64,000 nucleotides of DNA from the NCBI GenBank assembly GCA_030446805.1, contig JAUJMO010000001.1, positions 577,395 through 641,394 on the forward strand. Direction: 5' to 3'. Positions 47,392 to 56,006 of this stretch are shown here, piece after piece; position 1 is the first letter of the stretch; the number at the start of each line of letters is the position of its first letter. The notes under the pieces are model-generated. The model saw only the letters and a list, made by a program, of their open reading frames with translations, was not told the origin of the DNA and ran no database searches. The position numbers and the translations under genes were made by a program. Origin of the DNA: Caulobacteraceae bacterium (lineage in GTDB: Bacteria; Pseudomonadota; Alphaproteobacteria; Caulobacterales; Caulobacteraceae).

Positions 47392-49236
47392 TCAGCCTTC
47401 TCCGATCTGCTTGCGCCACAGCGCCGCGTAGTCGCCTTCGCGGGCGAGCAGCTCCGGGTGCCGGCCCCGCTCGACGATGCGCCCGTCTCGGATCACCAGG
47501 ATTTCGTCCGCGTCGGCGACCGTGGAGAGGCGGTGGGCCACCACCAGGGTGGTGCGGCCCTGGCGCGCCTTGCGCAGCGTCTCCTGGATGGCCGCCTCGG
47601 TCCGGCCGTCGAGGGCGCTGGTGGCCTCGTCCAGCACGAGCAGGCGCGGGTCGGCCAGGAGCGCGCGGGCGATGCCGACCCGCTGGCGCTCTCCGCCCGA
47701 GAGCTTGAGACCGCGTTCGCCCACCTTGGTCCCGAACCCGTCCGGCAGGGCCTCGATGAAGCCGCCCAGCTCCGCGGCTTCGGCGGCCGCGCGGACCTGC
47801 TCGGGCGTGGCCTGTGGGTCCCCAAAGGCGATGTTGGCGTAAAGCGTGTCGTTGAACAGGGCCACGTCTTGGGGAACGAGCGCCGTCTCGCGGCGCAAGC
47901 AGGCCTGCCGGATGTCGCGCAGGTCGAAGCCGTCCAGCAGCACGCGTCCGACCTGAGGGTCGATCAAGCGCAGGGCCAGCCGCGCCACCGTGGACTTGCC
48001 CGCCCCGGAGGGCCCCACCAGAGCCACCGTGGTTCCCGGCGCCGCGCGGAAGCTGATCGCCTCCAGGCCCTCGCTGCGGCCCCCGTGGCGGTAGCTCACG
48101 CCTTCGAACGCGAGATCGCCGCCCTGCCTTGCCCCGGCCGGCAAGTCGCGGGCGTCCGGGGCGTCGGCGATGTCCGCCTGCTGGCGGCCGAGCTCGACCA
48201 TGGCCTCCATGTCGATGAAGGACTGCCGGATCTCGCGGTAGGCGAAGCCCAGGATGTTCAGCGGCGCATACAAGGACAGGAGGATCAGCACGGCCGCGGT
48301 GACGTCGCCCACCCCCAGCCGGCCCGCTGCAGCCTCATAACCGGCCAGCACGGCCATCACCGCCAGACCAAGGCTCATCACGGCCGACTGCACGGCGTTG
48401 AGCAGGGCCAGCGAGCTGTTCGAGCGCACGGACGCTCGGCCATAGCTCTCCAGCGCGCGGTCGTAGTCGGCGGCGGCGCGGGTCTCGGCCCCGAAGGTCT
48501 TCACCGTCTCATAGTTGATCAGCGCGTCCACCGCGCGGCCCGCGGCCTCCTGGTCCGCTTCGTTGAGCTCACGTCGAATGCCGATGCGCCAGTCCGAGAT
48601 CGCGAAGGTGAGCCAGCCGTAGACCACCACCGTGACGACGGCGGTGGCGGCGAAACGCCAGTCGTATTTCCCGGCCAGCACGCCCGCCGCGAGGACCAGC
48701 TCCAAGGCCGTCGGCCCCAGGTTGAACACCAGGATGCGCATGAGGAAGTCCACCGCGCGGGAGCCCCGTTCGATGGTGCGGGACAGGGCGCCCGTTCGCT
48801 TGGTCTGGTGGAAGTCGAGGCTCAGAGTGAGCGCGTGGGTGAAGGCCTCCACCGCGGCGCGGCGCTGGGCGGCCTGGGACACGGCGGTGAACAGCGCGTC
48901 GCGGGCCTGGGGCGCCACCGAGGACAGGAAGCGGATCAGCGCCCAGCCCACGGCGAAGCCCGCGAATGCGAAGCCGACCTGGACGGCGGCGTCCTGGCCG
49001 GCGGCCAGCCGGTTCACCGCCGCGCCCAGCAGCAGGGGCGCCAGCACACCCAGGACCTTGCCGGCGACGGTCAGCGCCAGGGCGGCGGCGAGCCGGAGCC
49101 GAAGCTGGGGGGCGCGCGAGCGCACGATCAGAGCCGCCAAGTCCCGCAGGGCCGCCCAGGTGGAGGGCTTGGGGCCGGCCTCGGAGGGGCGGGCCAGGGC
49201 GTCGCCCCGGCGGCGGACGGCGGAGACGTAGCTCAC
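47392..49236 (-). CDS. ABC exporter, Atm1-like (fused permease/ATPase)
   Basis: A 614-aa half-transporter with six helices and a C-terminal nucleotide-binding domain. Walker A GPSGAGKST, Q-loop, signature LSGGERQRVGIARALL, Walker B LLVLDEATSALD and H-loop VVAHRLSTV are intact. The N-terminal KVLGVLAPLLLGAAVNRLA and the GSRAVDFLMRILVFNLGPTALEL region resemble Atm1/HMT1-class exporters, which move glutathione conjugates or persulfides. The GTG start at 49236 gives MSYVSAVRRRG. Confidence 0.88.
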   Translation of the reverse strand: MSYVSAVRRRGDALARPSEAGPKPSTWAALRDLAALIVRSRAPQLRLRLAAALALTVAGKVLGVLAPLLLGAAVNRLAAGQDAAVQVGFAFAGFAVGWALIRFLSSVAPQARDALFTAVSQAAQRRAAVEAFTHALTLSLDFHQTKRTGALSRTIERGSRAVDFLMRILVFNLGPTALELVLAAGVLAGKYDWRFAATAVVTVVVYGWLTFAISDWRIGIRRELNEADQEAAGRAVDALINYETVKTFGAETRAAADYDRALESYGRASVRSNSSLALLNAVQSAVMSLGLAVMAVLAGYEAAAGRLGVGDVTAAVLILLSLYAPLNILGFAYREIRQSFIDMEAMVELGRQQADIADAPDARDLPAGARQGGDLAFEGVSYRHGGRSEGLEAISFRAAPGTTVALVGPSGAGKSTVARLALRLIDPQVGRVLLDGFDLRDIRQACLRRETALVPQDVALFNDTLYANIAFGDPQATPEQVRAAAEAAELGGFIEALPDGFGTKVGERGLKLSGGERQRVGIARALLADPRLLVLDEATSALDGRTEAAIQETLRKARQGRTTLVVAHRLSTVADADEILVIRDGRIVERGRHPELLAREGDYAALWRKQIGEG

Positions 49237-49361
49237 CAGCGGCGGCTCACCGGGCCGCCGGGGGGCGGAGGAAATTGCAACTTGACCGGAACACGGGTGT
49301 TTAGATCAGCCTCCTCGGGCGGCAGCGCAAGCGCCGCTCGTCCCATTCCGGCAGGACCGCC

Positions 49362-49916
49362 TTGATCAAGTCCGTTTGCGTCTATTGCGGCTCCTCGAAC
49401 GCCGCCGATCCCGACTTCATCCAGGCCGCCGCGGAGTTCGGACGGGCGCTGGCGGCCGAGAAGATACGGCTGGTTTACGGCGGGGGCGGCATCGGGCTGA
49501 TGGGCGCCGGAGCCAAGGCCTGCCACGCCGCGGGCGGCAAGGTGCTGGGCGTCATGCCGGAGTTCCTGCGCACGCGCGAGGTGCTCTACGACGATGTGGA
49601 GACGGTCGTGGTGCACAACATGCACCAGCGCAAAATCCTGCTGTTCGACGAGAGCGACGCCTTCGTGGTCATGCCGGGCGGGGTCGGCACCCTGGAGGAG
49701 ATCGTCGAACTGCTGTCCTGGCGACGGCTGGACCTGCACCGCAAGCCGGTCGTCTTCTTCAACCCGAAGGGCTACTGGGAGCCGTTCTTCGCCCTGATGC
49801 GTCATACGGTGGAGCAAAAGCTCACGCCGGCCTGGGTGCCCGAGACCTGGCAGGTGGTGGACCGGGTGGAGGCTATTCTTCCGGCGCTCAGAACGCCCGC
49901 GCCCGTTCCGATCTGA
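49362..49916 (+). CDS. LOG-family protein (cytokinin riboside 5'-monophosphate phosphoribohydrolase type)
   Basis: A 184-aa Rossmann-like protein with the LOG signature: VCVYCGSSNAADP, VYGGGGIGLMGAGAKA, and catalytic PGGVGTLEEIVELLSWRRL (Arg and Glu). Members cleave nucleoside 5'-monophosphates. In bacteria, the physiological substrate is usually unclear. The TTG start at 49362 is poorly supported by an SD. It diverges from the ABC exporter across 125 bases. Confidence 0.9.
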   Translation: MIKSVCVYCGSSNAADPDFIQAAAEFGRALAAEKIRLVYGGGGIGLMGAGAKACHAAGGKVLGVMPEFLRTREVLYDDVETVVVHNMHQRKILLFDESDAFVVMPGGVGTLEEIVELLSWRRLDLHRKPVVFFNPKGYWEPFFALMRHTVEQKLTPAWVPETWQVVDRVEAILPALRTPAPVPI

Positions 49917-49955
49917 AGGCGCTGAGGGCGGAGCCGAAGCCCCGCCCCCAGTCGA

Positions 49956-50468
49956 TCAGTGACTGGCCTGTTCGCCGGCTTCCTTGAGTTGCAGGAAGCG
50001 GCGGGTGACCACCGGGATGCTCTCGGCCACCCAGGCGGCCATGGCCTCCTCCTCGCGCAGGGTAGTCTCCAGCAGGGGCCGGGCGCTGGTGAAGGAGCCG
50101 GCCTCGGCCATCACGATGAGGGATCGGTAGCTGGCGATCTCGAAGTTCTCGAACGCCTGGTTGGCGTAGGTGTTCTTCAGGATTTCGTCGCCGGCCGCGG
50201 CGTGGCCCAGCGCCGCCATGTTGCCGCCCATCGACAACACGGCGTCTTTGAACGCCGACGCGCTCTCGCCCATCTCCATGAGCACGGAATCGAGGCGCTT
50301 GATCTGCTCCTCCGTTTCGCCGACGTGCTGGCGCAGGCGGTCGGCCATTTCCGGATACTGCTCCAGCCGATCGATCTGGCGGTTCATGATCCCAAGCGCC
50401 TCCTTCTCGAGCGCGTGGGCGTTCTTGAGGCCGGTGATGAAGATGGAGCGGGTGGGGTTCTCGGCCAT
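49956..50468 (-). CDS. DUF892 (YciF/YciE-like) ferritin-like protein
   Basis: A 170-aa helical protein: ITGLKNAHALEKEALGIMNRQIDRLEQYPEM, HVGETEEQIKRLDSVL, DAVLSMGGNMAALGHAAAGDEILKNTYANQAFENFEIASYRSL. These are conserved carboxylate/His-bearing helices of the ferritin-like DUF892 family, which is linked to osmotic and general stress. ATG 50468 has a strong RBS (GGAGGAGATC). Iron binding is plausible, not shown. Confidence 0.9.
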   Translation of the reverse strand: MAENPTRSIFITGLKNAHALEKEALGIMNRQIDRLEQYPEMADRLRQHVGETEEQIKRLDSVLMEMGESASAFKDAVLSMGGNMAALGHAAAGDEILKNTYANQAFENFEIASYRSLIVMAEAGSFTSARPLLETTLREEEAMAAWVAESIPVVTRRFLQLKEAGEQASH

Positions 50469-50516
50469 GATGATCTCCTCCGATGGGAGGACAACCGCCG
50501 ACGAACCCGCCTGTTC

Positions 50517-51851
50517 CTAGCCTGCCCGACCTTCGAGCCGCGCCAGCGCCGCCTCCCGGCCGATGAGCGGTAACAGCGGCCCCATCTCCGGACCGTGGTC
50601 CAAGCCCGTGAGCGCCTGCCGGAGCGGCAGGAACAAAGCCTTTCCCTTGCGGCCCGTGGCCGCCTTCACCGCGTTCGTCCAAGCGGACCAGCTGCCCCCG
50701 TCCAACGGCTCCGGAAGATGGCGAGCCGCTTCCAGCAGGAAGTCGGGGTCTGCGCGGATGACGTCCACCGGGCCGCTGATCACGCGCACCCAGGTCGCCA
50801 CGCCGTCGAACAGGGTCAGATTGGCGCGGATGGCCAGCCAGAAGGCCTCTCCCAGGTCGGCGCCCCGCTCCACCAGCCGGGGCTGAGCCACGGAGTAGGG
50901 CATGGCGTGCAAGGCGGCGGCGTTGAGCCGTTCCAGATCGGCGCTGTCGTAGCGCGCCGGCGCCCGGCCCATCTTGCCGAAGTCGAAGGTGGCCGCCAGC
51001 GCGTCCAGGTCGGAGGCGATCTCCAGCGCATCGCTGGTGCCGATCTTGCCCAGGTGGCTGAGCACCGCGATGGGTTCGAACCCGGCTTCCCGAAGCTGCT
51101 CGATCGACAGGCTGCCCAGCCGCTTGGACAGGGCCTCCCCGTCGGCGCCCACCAGCAGCGGCATGTGGGCGAACTGCGGGGCCTTGGCGCCCAAGGCCTC
51201 GAAGACCTCGATCTGGGCGCCGGTGTTGGTGACGTGGTCCTCGCCCCGGATGACGTGGGTGATCGCCATGTCCACGTCGTCGGCCACCGACGGCAGGGTG
51301 TAAAGAAAGGCGCCGTCCTCCCGGATCAGCACGGGATCGGACATCGACGCCGTGTCCACCTCCGAACGGCCGCGCACCAGATCGTCCCAATGGACGCGTT
51401 TGCCGTCGAGCTTGAAGCGCCAGTGCGGGCGGCGGCCCTCCGCCTCCAGCGCCTTGCGTTCGGCGTTCGTGAGCCTGAGCGCGGCGCGGTCGTAGATCGG
51501 CGGCTTATGCTGAGCCAGCGCCAGGCGGCGGCGGCGCTCCAGCTCCTCACCCGTCTCATAGGCGGGATAAAGACGGCCCTGCGCCTTTAGCCGCTCGACG
51601 GCCTGCTGGTAGATGGGGAAGCGGGCGGACTGATTGCCTTTCTCATCCCAGCTCATGCCCAGCCAGGTCAGGTCGGTCTGGATGCCCTGCTCGTATTCCG
51701 CCGTGGAGCGCTCCAGGTCCGTGTCGTCGATCCGCAGCAGGAAGCGGCCGCCGTGCGCGCGAGCGTAGAGCCAGTTGGCCAGCGCAGTGCGAATATTGCC
51801 GACGTGGAGCTTGCCCGTGGGCGAAGGGGCGAAACGGACTTTGACGGTCAT
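50517..51851 (-). CDS. gltX: Glutamyl-tRNA synthetase
   Basis: A 444-aa class I synthetase. HIGH appears as FAPSPTGKLHVGNIRTAL, LLRIDDTDLERST is the Glu/ATP site, KMSKS is ALSKRLGSLSI. It is shorter than the ~470-aa norm and contains no zinc-binding Cys motif. Many alphaproteobacteria carry two gltX genes, one of which charges tRNA-Gln non-discriminatingly, so another copy may exist outside the window. Confidence 0.93.
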   Translation of the reverse strand: MTVKVRFAPSPTGKLHVGNIRTALANWLYARAHGGRFLLRIDDTDLERSTAEYEQGIQTDLTWLGMSWDEKGNQSARFPIYQQAVERLKAQGRLYPAYETGEELERRRRLALAQHKPPIYDRAALRLTNAERKALEAEGRRPHWRFKLDGKRVHWDDLVRGRSEVDTASMSDPVLIREDGAFLYTLPSVADDVDMAITHVIRGEDHVTNTGAQIEVFEALGAKAPQFAHMPLLVGADGEALSKRLGSLSIEQLREAGFEPIAVLSHLGKIGTSDALEIASDLDALAATFDFGKMGRAPARYDSADLERLNAAALHAMPYSVAQPRLVERGADLGEAFWLAIRANLTLFDGVATWVRVISGPVDVIRADPDFLLEAARHLPEPLDGGSWSAWTNAVKAATGRKGKALFLPLRQALTGLDHGPEMGPLLPLIGREAALARLEGRAG

Positions 51852-51920
51852 GGCCGGTGGGTGCGGTTTGGGCGGGAGAGTGTCAACTGCATCCTCCCCC
51901 CTTGGCGGTCCCTCCCCCCG

Positions 51921-53057
51921 CTAGGCGAGTGAGGAACTCACCGCGGCGATGAAACGGTCACAAACGAAGTGGGCCTGATCGTCGGTCAGATAGGGGTGCA
52001 TGGGAAGCGACAGCACGCGGCCCGAGAGGCGTTCAGCTTCGGGCAGGCCGCCATCAGGGGCGTAAGCTTGAAAGGCGCGCATGCGGTGCAGGGGCTGGGG
52101 ATAGTAGATCGCCGTGGGCACGCCGTCGGACTTCAGTGCGGCCTGGACGGCGTCACGATCGTCGAGGGCCAGGGTGTAGAGGCCCCAGCCGCTTTCGCCG
52201 CCGTCGCCGAATTGCTGCGGGTCGGCGTGGGGCAGCAGGCGCTCGTTGTAGATGGCCGCGACGGCCCGGCGGCGCCGAAGCTCGTCTTCGAAGATGGCCA
52301 GCTTCTCCAGCACCACCGCGCACTGGAGGCTGTCCAGGCGCCCGTTCATTCCGACCCGGACGCTCTCCTTTCGGGCGCTGTCGGTGCCGTGCCAGCGGAT
52401 CTGCTCGCAGGCTTCGAACAGGTCGTTGTCGCGGAAAAAGATCGCGCCGCCGTCGCCGTAGCAGCCGAGCGCCTTGGCCGGGAAGAAGCTGGTGCCCGTC
52501 ACCGGCGCGATCCCGCCCGCCCAGCGCCCCTGCCACCGCGCGCCGAAGGACTGGGCGGCGTCGGCCATGACGGTCAGGCCGTGCTTCTGCGCGATCGGAA
52601 GGATGGCGGCGTAGTCGGCGGGGATGCCGAACAGGTCCACGGCGATGATCAGGCGCGGGTTCAGCCGCCCTTCGCGCTCCGTCTCGCCGATGCGTCGCTC
52701 CAGATCCTCCGGGTCCATGTTGAAGTCACGGCCGCGAACGTCGACGAAGACCGGGGTGGCGCCGGCCAAGAGCACGGCGTTGGCGGTGGCGTTGTAGGTG
52801 AAGGCCGGAATGAAGACCGCGTCGCCAGGTTTCAGGTCCATGGCCAGCATGGGGATGATCAGCGCATCCGTGCCGTTGGCCACGGCCAGCGACTTCGACG
52901 CCCCGGTGAAGGCGCAGAGCGCGGCCTCCAGCTCGGCCACCTCCGGGCCGTTGATATAGGCGCCGTGGTCGAGCACGGCCTTGAAGCGCGCGTCGATGCG
53001 GTCCCGGACGCGCGCGCCCTGGGCCTTGAGGTCGATAAAGGCGATGGGCTTGGTCAT
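51921..53057 (-). CDS. DegT/DnrJ/EryC1/StrS-family sugar aminotransferase
   Basis: A 378-aa PLP enzyme: VANGTDALIIPMLAMDLKPGDAVFIPAFTYNATANAV, DLFGIPADY, ADAAQSFGARWQG, the Schiff-base Lys in TSFFPAKALGCYGDGGAIF and RVGMNGRLDSLQCAVV. It aminates a keto sugar nucleotide. The adjoining Gfo/Idh-type gene (nine bases upstream in the same direction) would supply a 3-keto-UDP sugar. The pair matches GnnA/GnnB, which make UDP-GlcNAc3N for diaminoglucose lipid A, as found in Caulobacter lipid A. A WlbE/FdtB-like role in another polysaccharide is the alternative. Confidence 0.9.
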   Translation of the reverse strand: MTKPIAFIDLKAQGARVRDRIDARFKAVLDHGAYINGPEVAELEAALCAFTGASKSLAVANGTDALIIPMLAMDLKPGDAVFIPAFTYNATANAVLLAGATPVFVDVRGRDFNMDPEDLERRIGETEREGRLNPRLIIAVDLFGIPADYAAILPIAQKHGLTVMADAAQSFGARWQGRWAGGIAPVTGTSFFPAKALGCYGDGGAIFFRDNDLFEACEQIRWHGTDSARKESVRVGMNGRLDSLQCAVVLEKLAIFEDELRRRRAVAAIYNERLLPHADPQQFGDGGESGWGLYTLALDDRDAVQAALKSDGVPTAIYYPQPLHRMRAFQAYAPDGGLPEAERLSGRVLSLPMHPYLTDDQAHFVCDRFIAAVSSSLA

Positions 53058-53066
53058 GTTCGAGGC

Positions 53067-53981
53067 CTAGGCGGCGGCTTTTTCGATGCGGAGCGCCAGC
53101 GCCAGAGCGGCGGCGGCCTCCTCCCCCGTGACCAGGGGGCGGGCGGCCTCGCCGCGGCAGGCGGCGACAAAGGCCGCGACGCTGACCCCCAGGGGGTCGC
53201 GGCCGGCCTCCGTTTGTTCGAACTCGGCGTTGAGGGGAAAGGCGGTGTCGTTGCTGAAGGTCCGGGCGAGGAAATCGATCTCGACCACGCCCGAAGGGTA
53301 GGTCAGGCGCATGGTGCGCTCGCGCCGGGCGGCGTCGCGGTCGGCCTCGAAGCGCGCGGTCATGCCGCCGGAGAAGCCGATCTCGCTCCAGGCGGAATCG
53401 TGAAAGGGGCCGCGGGTTGTGCGCGAGTCGCCCTCAACGGTTTCAGGCGCGCCTTCAGCCAGGGCGATGGCCAGATCCAGATCGTGGATCATCAGGTCCA
53501 GCACCACCGACACGTCGGCGCCTCGGCCGGTGTGGCTGTTGCGGCGGACGGCTTCCACGCGCAGCGGGCGCTCCGGAGTGTCGAACAAGCCCATGGCGGC
53601 GAAGACGGCTCGCTCCTGATGGCCGCAGGCGAGGACGCGGCCCTGTTCCGCGGCCTTGACGACCAGCGCGCGGGCGCCCTGGAGCGTCGCGGCCAGAGGC
53701 TTCTCGCTATAAACGTGGCGGCCGGCGCACAGCGCAGCCCAGGCCAGCTCGAAGTGGGCCACGGCGGGGGCGGCGACCGTCACGGCCTCCGCCTGTTCCA
53801 GGAAGGCCTCCAGGTCCACAAAGCCGGGGGCGCCCAGACCTTCCGCAAGGGCCAGGGCGCGGCCGGTGCCGCGGTCGTAGACGCCCACCAGCTCCACGTC
53901 CGGCAGGCTGACGTATTTGCGGGCGTGGTGCCCGCCGAAGACGCCCGCCCCCGCGACGCCCGCTTTCAGCGCGGTGCTCAT
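53067..53981 (-). CDS. Gfo/Idh/MocA-family sugar-nucleotide oxidoreductase
   Basis: A 304-aa oxidoreductase: Rossmann start AGVAGAGVFGGHHARKYVS, the EKP motif in RHVYSEKPLAATL, CGHQERAVFAAMGLF, and a C-terminal alpha/beta domain with DLMIHDLDLAIAL. It would oxidise the 3-OH of UDP-GlcNAc for the downstream aminotransferase (GnnA-type; inference from pairing). ATG 53981. Length is normal for a minimal family member (about 300-330 aa). Confidence 0.88.
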   Translation of the reverse strand: MSTALKAGVAGAGVFGGHHARKYVSLPDVELVGVYDRGTGRALALAEGLGAPGFVDLEAFLEQAEAVTVAAPAVAHFELAWAALCAGRHVYSEKPLAATLQGARALVVKAAEQGRVLACGHQERAVFAAMGLFDTPERPLRVEAVRRNSHTGRGADVSVVLDLMIHDLDLAIALAEGAPETVEGDSRTTRGPFHDSAWSEIGFSGGMTARFEADRDAARRERTMRLTYPSGVVEIDFLARTFSNDTAFPLNAEFEQTEAGRDPLGVSVAAFVAACRGEAARPLVTGEEAAAALALALRIEKAAA

Positions 53982-54086
53982 GGCCCGGGGGTTAGGGCGG
54001 GCCGGGTCGTCAAGGCAAGCCCGGACGGCTCACATTGCTTGCCCCATTGTTGCGCGGGACCGTAGGACCGCCGCCAGGAGACCGTC

Positions 54087-55088
54087 ATGCGTTCACGTGA
54101 GATCAGGCTGAAGAGCCGTCCGGAAGGTGCGCCCGGGCCGGAGACTTTCGAGCTGGCCGAGGTGGAGGTTCCCTCCCCGGCTCCGGGCGAAGTGCTGGTA
54201 CGCAACCGCTGGATGTCCGTGGACCCCTATATGCGCAGCCGCATGATCGACCGGCCGAGCTATGTGCCGCCCTTTCAGATCGGCGAGCCGCTGGAGGGCG
54301 GGGCGGTCGGCGAGGTGGTGGCGAGCGCCTCGCAGGATTTCACCCCGGGCGACACGGTGATGTCCATGCTGGGATGGCGCGAGGCGTTCACGGCGCCGGC
54401 CAAGCACCTCACCAAGCTCGATAGGCGGGGGCTGCCCGAGCAGACCTTTCTGGGCGCCGCGGGGATGCCGGGGCTGACGGCCTGGGTAGGACTGCTCAAG
54501 ATCGCGCAGGTCGAGCAAGGCGACATGGTGTTCGTGTCCGGGGCGGCGGGGGCGGTGGGCTCGGTCGCCTGCCAGATCGCCAAGGCCAAGGGCTGCACCG
54601 TGATCGGCTCCGCTGGCGGAGCTGCGAAGCTGGAGTTTCTACGGGAGATCGGGGTCGATCATGGGATCGACTACCAGGAGGAGCTGGACCTGGCCGCGGC
54701 CCTGGCCCGGGTCGCGCCCAAGGGGATCGACGTCTACTTCGACAATGTCGGGGGCGACCACCTGGAGGCGGCCTTGAGCGCCGCGCGGCCGTTCGCACGG
54801 TTCGCCCTTTGCGGAGCCATCAGCCAGTACAACGACCTCCAAGCGGCGCCCGGGCCGAAGAACCTGTTCTTCGTCATCGGCAAGCGTCTGAAGATGCAAG
54901 GCTTCATCGTCTCGGACCACCAGGCGGAGGCGCCGAACTTCCTGCGCGAGCTGTCGGGCTGGGTGGGCGCAGGCAAGCTGAAATGGCGCGAAACCGTGGA
55001 TCACGGGATCGAAGCGGCCCCGGGCGCCTTCTCCAAGCTGTTCACGGGCGGGAACGTCGGGAAGATGCTCGTCAAGCTGGGAGACTGA
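54087..55088 (+). CDS. NADP-dependent oxidoreductase, MDR family (leukotriene B4 dehydrogenase-like)
   Basis: A 333-aa zinc-free MDR: VRNRWMSVDPYMRSRM, GEPLEGGAVGEVVAS, FLGAAGMPGLTAWVGL, VFVSGAAGAVGSVACQIAKAKGC (NADPH site) and FDNVGGDHLEAAL. The family reduces alpha,beta-unsaturated ketones or aldehydes (CurA, PTGR). ATG 54087. The next gene overlaps its 3' side by four bases or less, so they are cotranscribed. Confidence 0.92.
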   Translation: MRSREIRLKSRPEGAPGPETFELAEVEVPSPAPGEVLVRNRWMSVDPYMRSRMIDRPSYVPPFQIGEPLEGGAVGEVVASASQDFTPGDTVMSMLGWREAFTAPAKHLTKLDRRGLPEQTFLGAAGMPGLTAWVGLLKIAQVEQGDMVFVSGAAGAVGSVACQIAKAKGCTVIGSAGGAAKLEFLREIGVDHGIDYQEELDLAAALARVAPKGIDVYFDNVGGDHLEAALSAARPFARFALCGAISQYNDLQAAPGPKNLFFVIGKRLKMQGFIVSDHQAEAPNFLRELSGWVGAGKLKWRETVDHGIEAAPGAFSKLFTGGNVGKMLVKLGD

Positions 55089-55091
55089 TGC

Positions 55092-56006
55092 GTGCGGCGT
55101 ATGTTCGGCGCCTATGTGATGGTGGACTGGAGCGCGTCCGCCAAACCGAAGACGGGCAAGGACTCCGTCTGGATCGGCGTGGCCAAGCGCGACGTGCGCT
55201 TTCGGCTGAGCTTCGAGAGCTTCAACCCCCCCACGCGGGCGGCGGCGGAGGCGCAGCTGCGGACGGTGCTGGCGGACCTGCGGCGGCGGGGGGACCGGGC
55301 CCTGATCGGCTTTGATTTCGCCCTGGGCTATCCGGAGGGCACGGCGGCCAAGCTGAAGTTGCCCGATCCACCCTGGGCTTCGATGTGGAAGTTCTTGGCG
55401 GACAACGTTCGCGACAAGGCGGACAACACCAACAACCGCTTCGCCGTGGCCAACAAGATGAACCGGCTGATGACGGACGAGGCGCGGCCGTTCTGGGGCG
55501 CGCCGGGGGCCGACGTCCAGACCTGGCTGAAGTCGACCAAGCCGGTGCACGGCGAGGATCTGCCGCCCTTGTTCCGGCGAACGGAGTTGGCGGTGCAGAA
55601 GCTGGCGGGGAAGACGGCGGCCAAATCGGTGTGGCAGATCTTCGGCAACGGCACGGTGGGTAGTCAGGCCATCGTGGGCATCCCGGCGGCCCGGCGGTTG
55701 TTGGACGAACTGGGCTCCAAAGGCGCGGTGTGGCCCTTCACCACCGGGTGGCGGACGCCCTCGGTGGAGGAGCTGCAGCCCTTGGAGGCGCTGCTGGTGG
55801 AGATCTATCCGCGGCTCTACGCCGAAGGAGGTCAGCCAGGCGAGGTGGTGGACCAGGCGCAGGTGCGCGAGGCTTGCGAATATTTCGCGCGGCTGGATGA
55901 GGCGGGGCGACTGGGCGCGCTGTTCGTCCCGGCCAAAGCCTATGACGAGGCTGCGGTCGCGGCCGTGGAGCAGGAGGAAGGCTGGATCTTGGGCGCCGAG
56001 GTCTAG
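55092..56006 (+). CDS. Conserved protein of unknown function, RNase H-like fold (DUF429-like)
   Basis: A 304-aa protein. The start, GAYVMVDWSASAKPKTGKDSVWIGV, resembles the first beta strand with Asp of RNase H-like ATPase/nuclease folds. Later RALIGFDFALGYPEGTAAKL carries a second Asp strand. VEIYPRLYA and EACEYFARL lie at the C-terminus. GTG 55092 is chosen because GGGAGAC lies about eight bases upstream; ATG 55101 is the alternative. Similar proteins are sometimes annotated as cobalamin-related, but I see no evidence for that. Its stop shares CTAG (56003-56006) with the convergent MATE gene. Confidence 0.75.
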   Translation: MRRMFGAYVMVDWSASAKPKTGKDSVWIGVAKRDVRFRLSFESFNPPTRAAAEAQLRTVLADLRRRGDRALIGFDFALGYPEGTAAKLKLPDPPWASMWKFLADNVRDKADNTNNRFAVANKMNRLMTDEARPFWGAPGADVQTWLKSTKPVHGEDLPPLFRRTELAVQKLAGKTAAKSVWQIFGNGTVGSQAIVGIPAARRLLDELGSKGAVWPFTTGWRTPSVEELQPLEALLVEIYPRLYAEGGQPGEVVDQAQVREACEYFARLDEAGRLGALFVPAKAYDEAAVAAVEQEEGWILGAEV

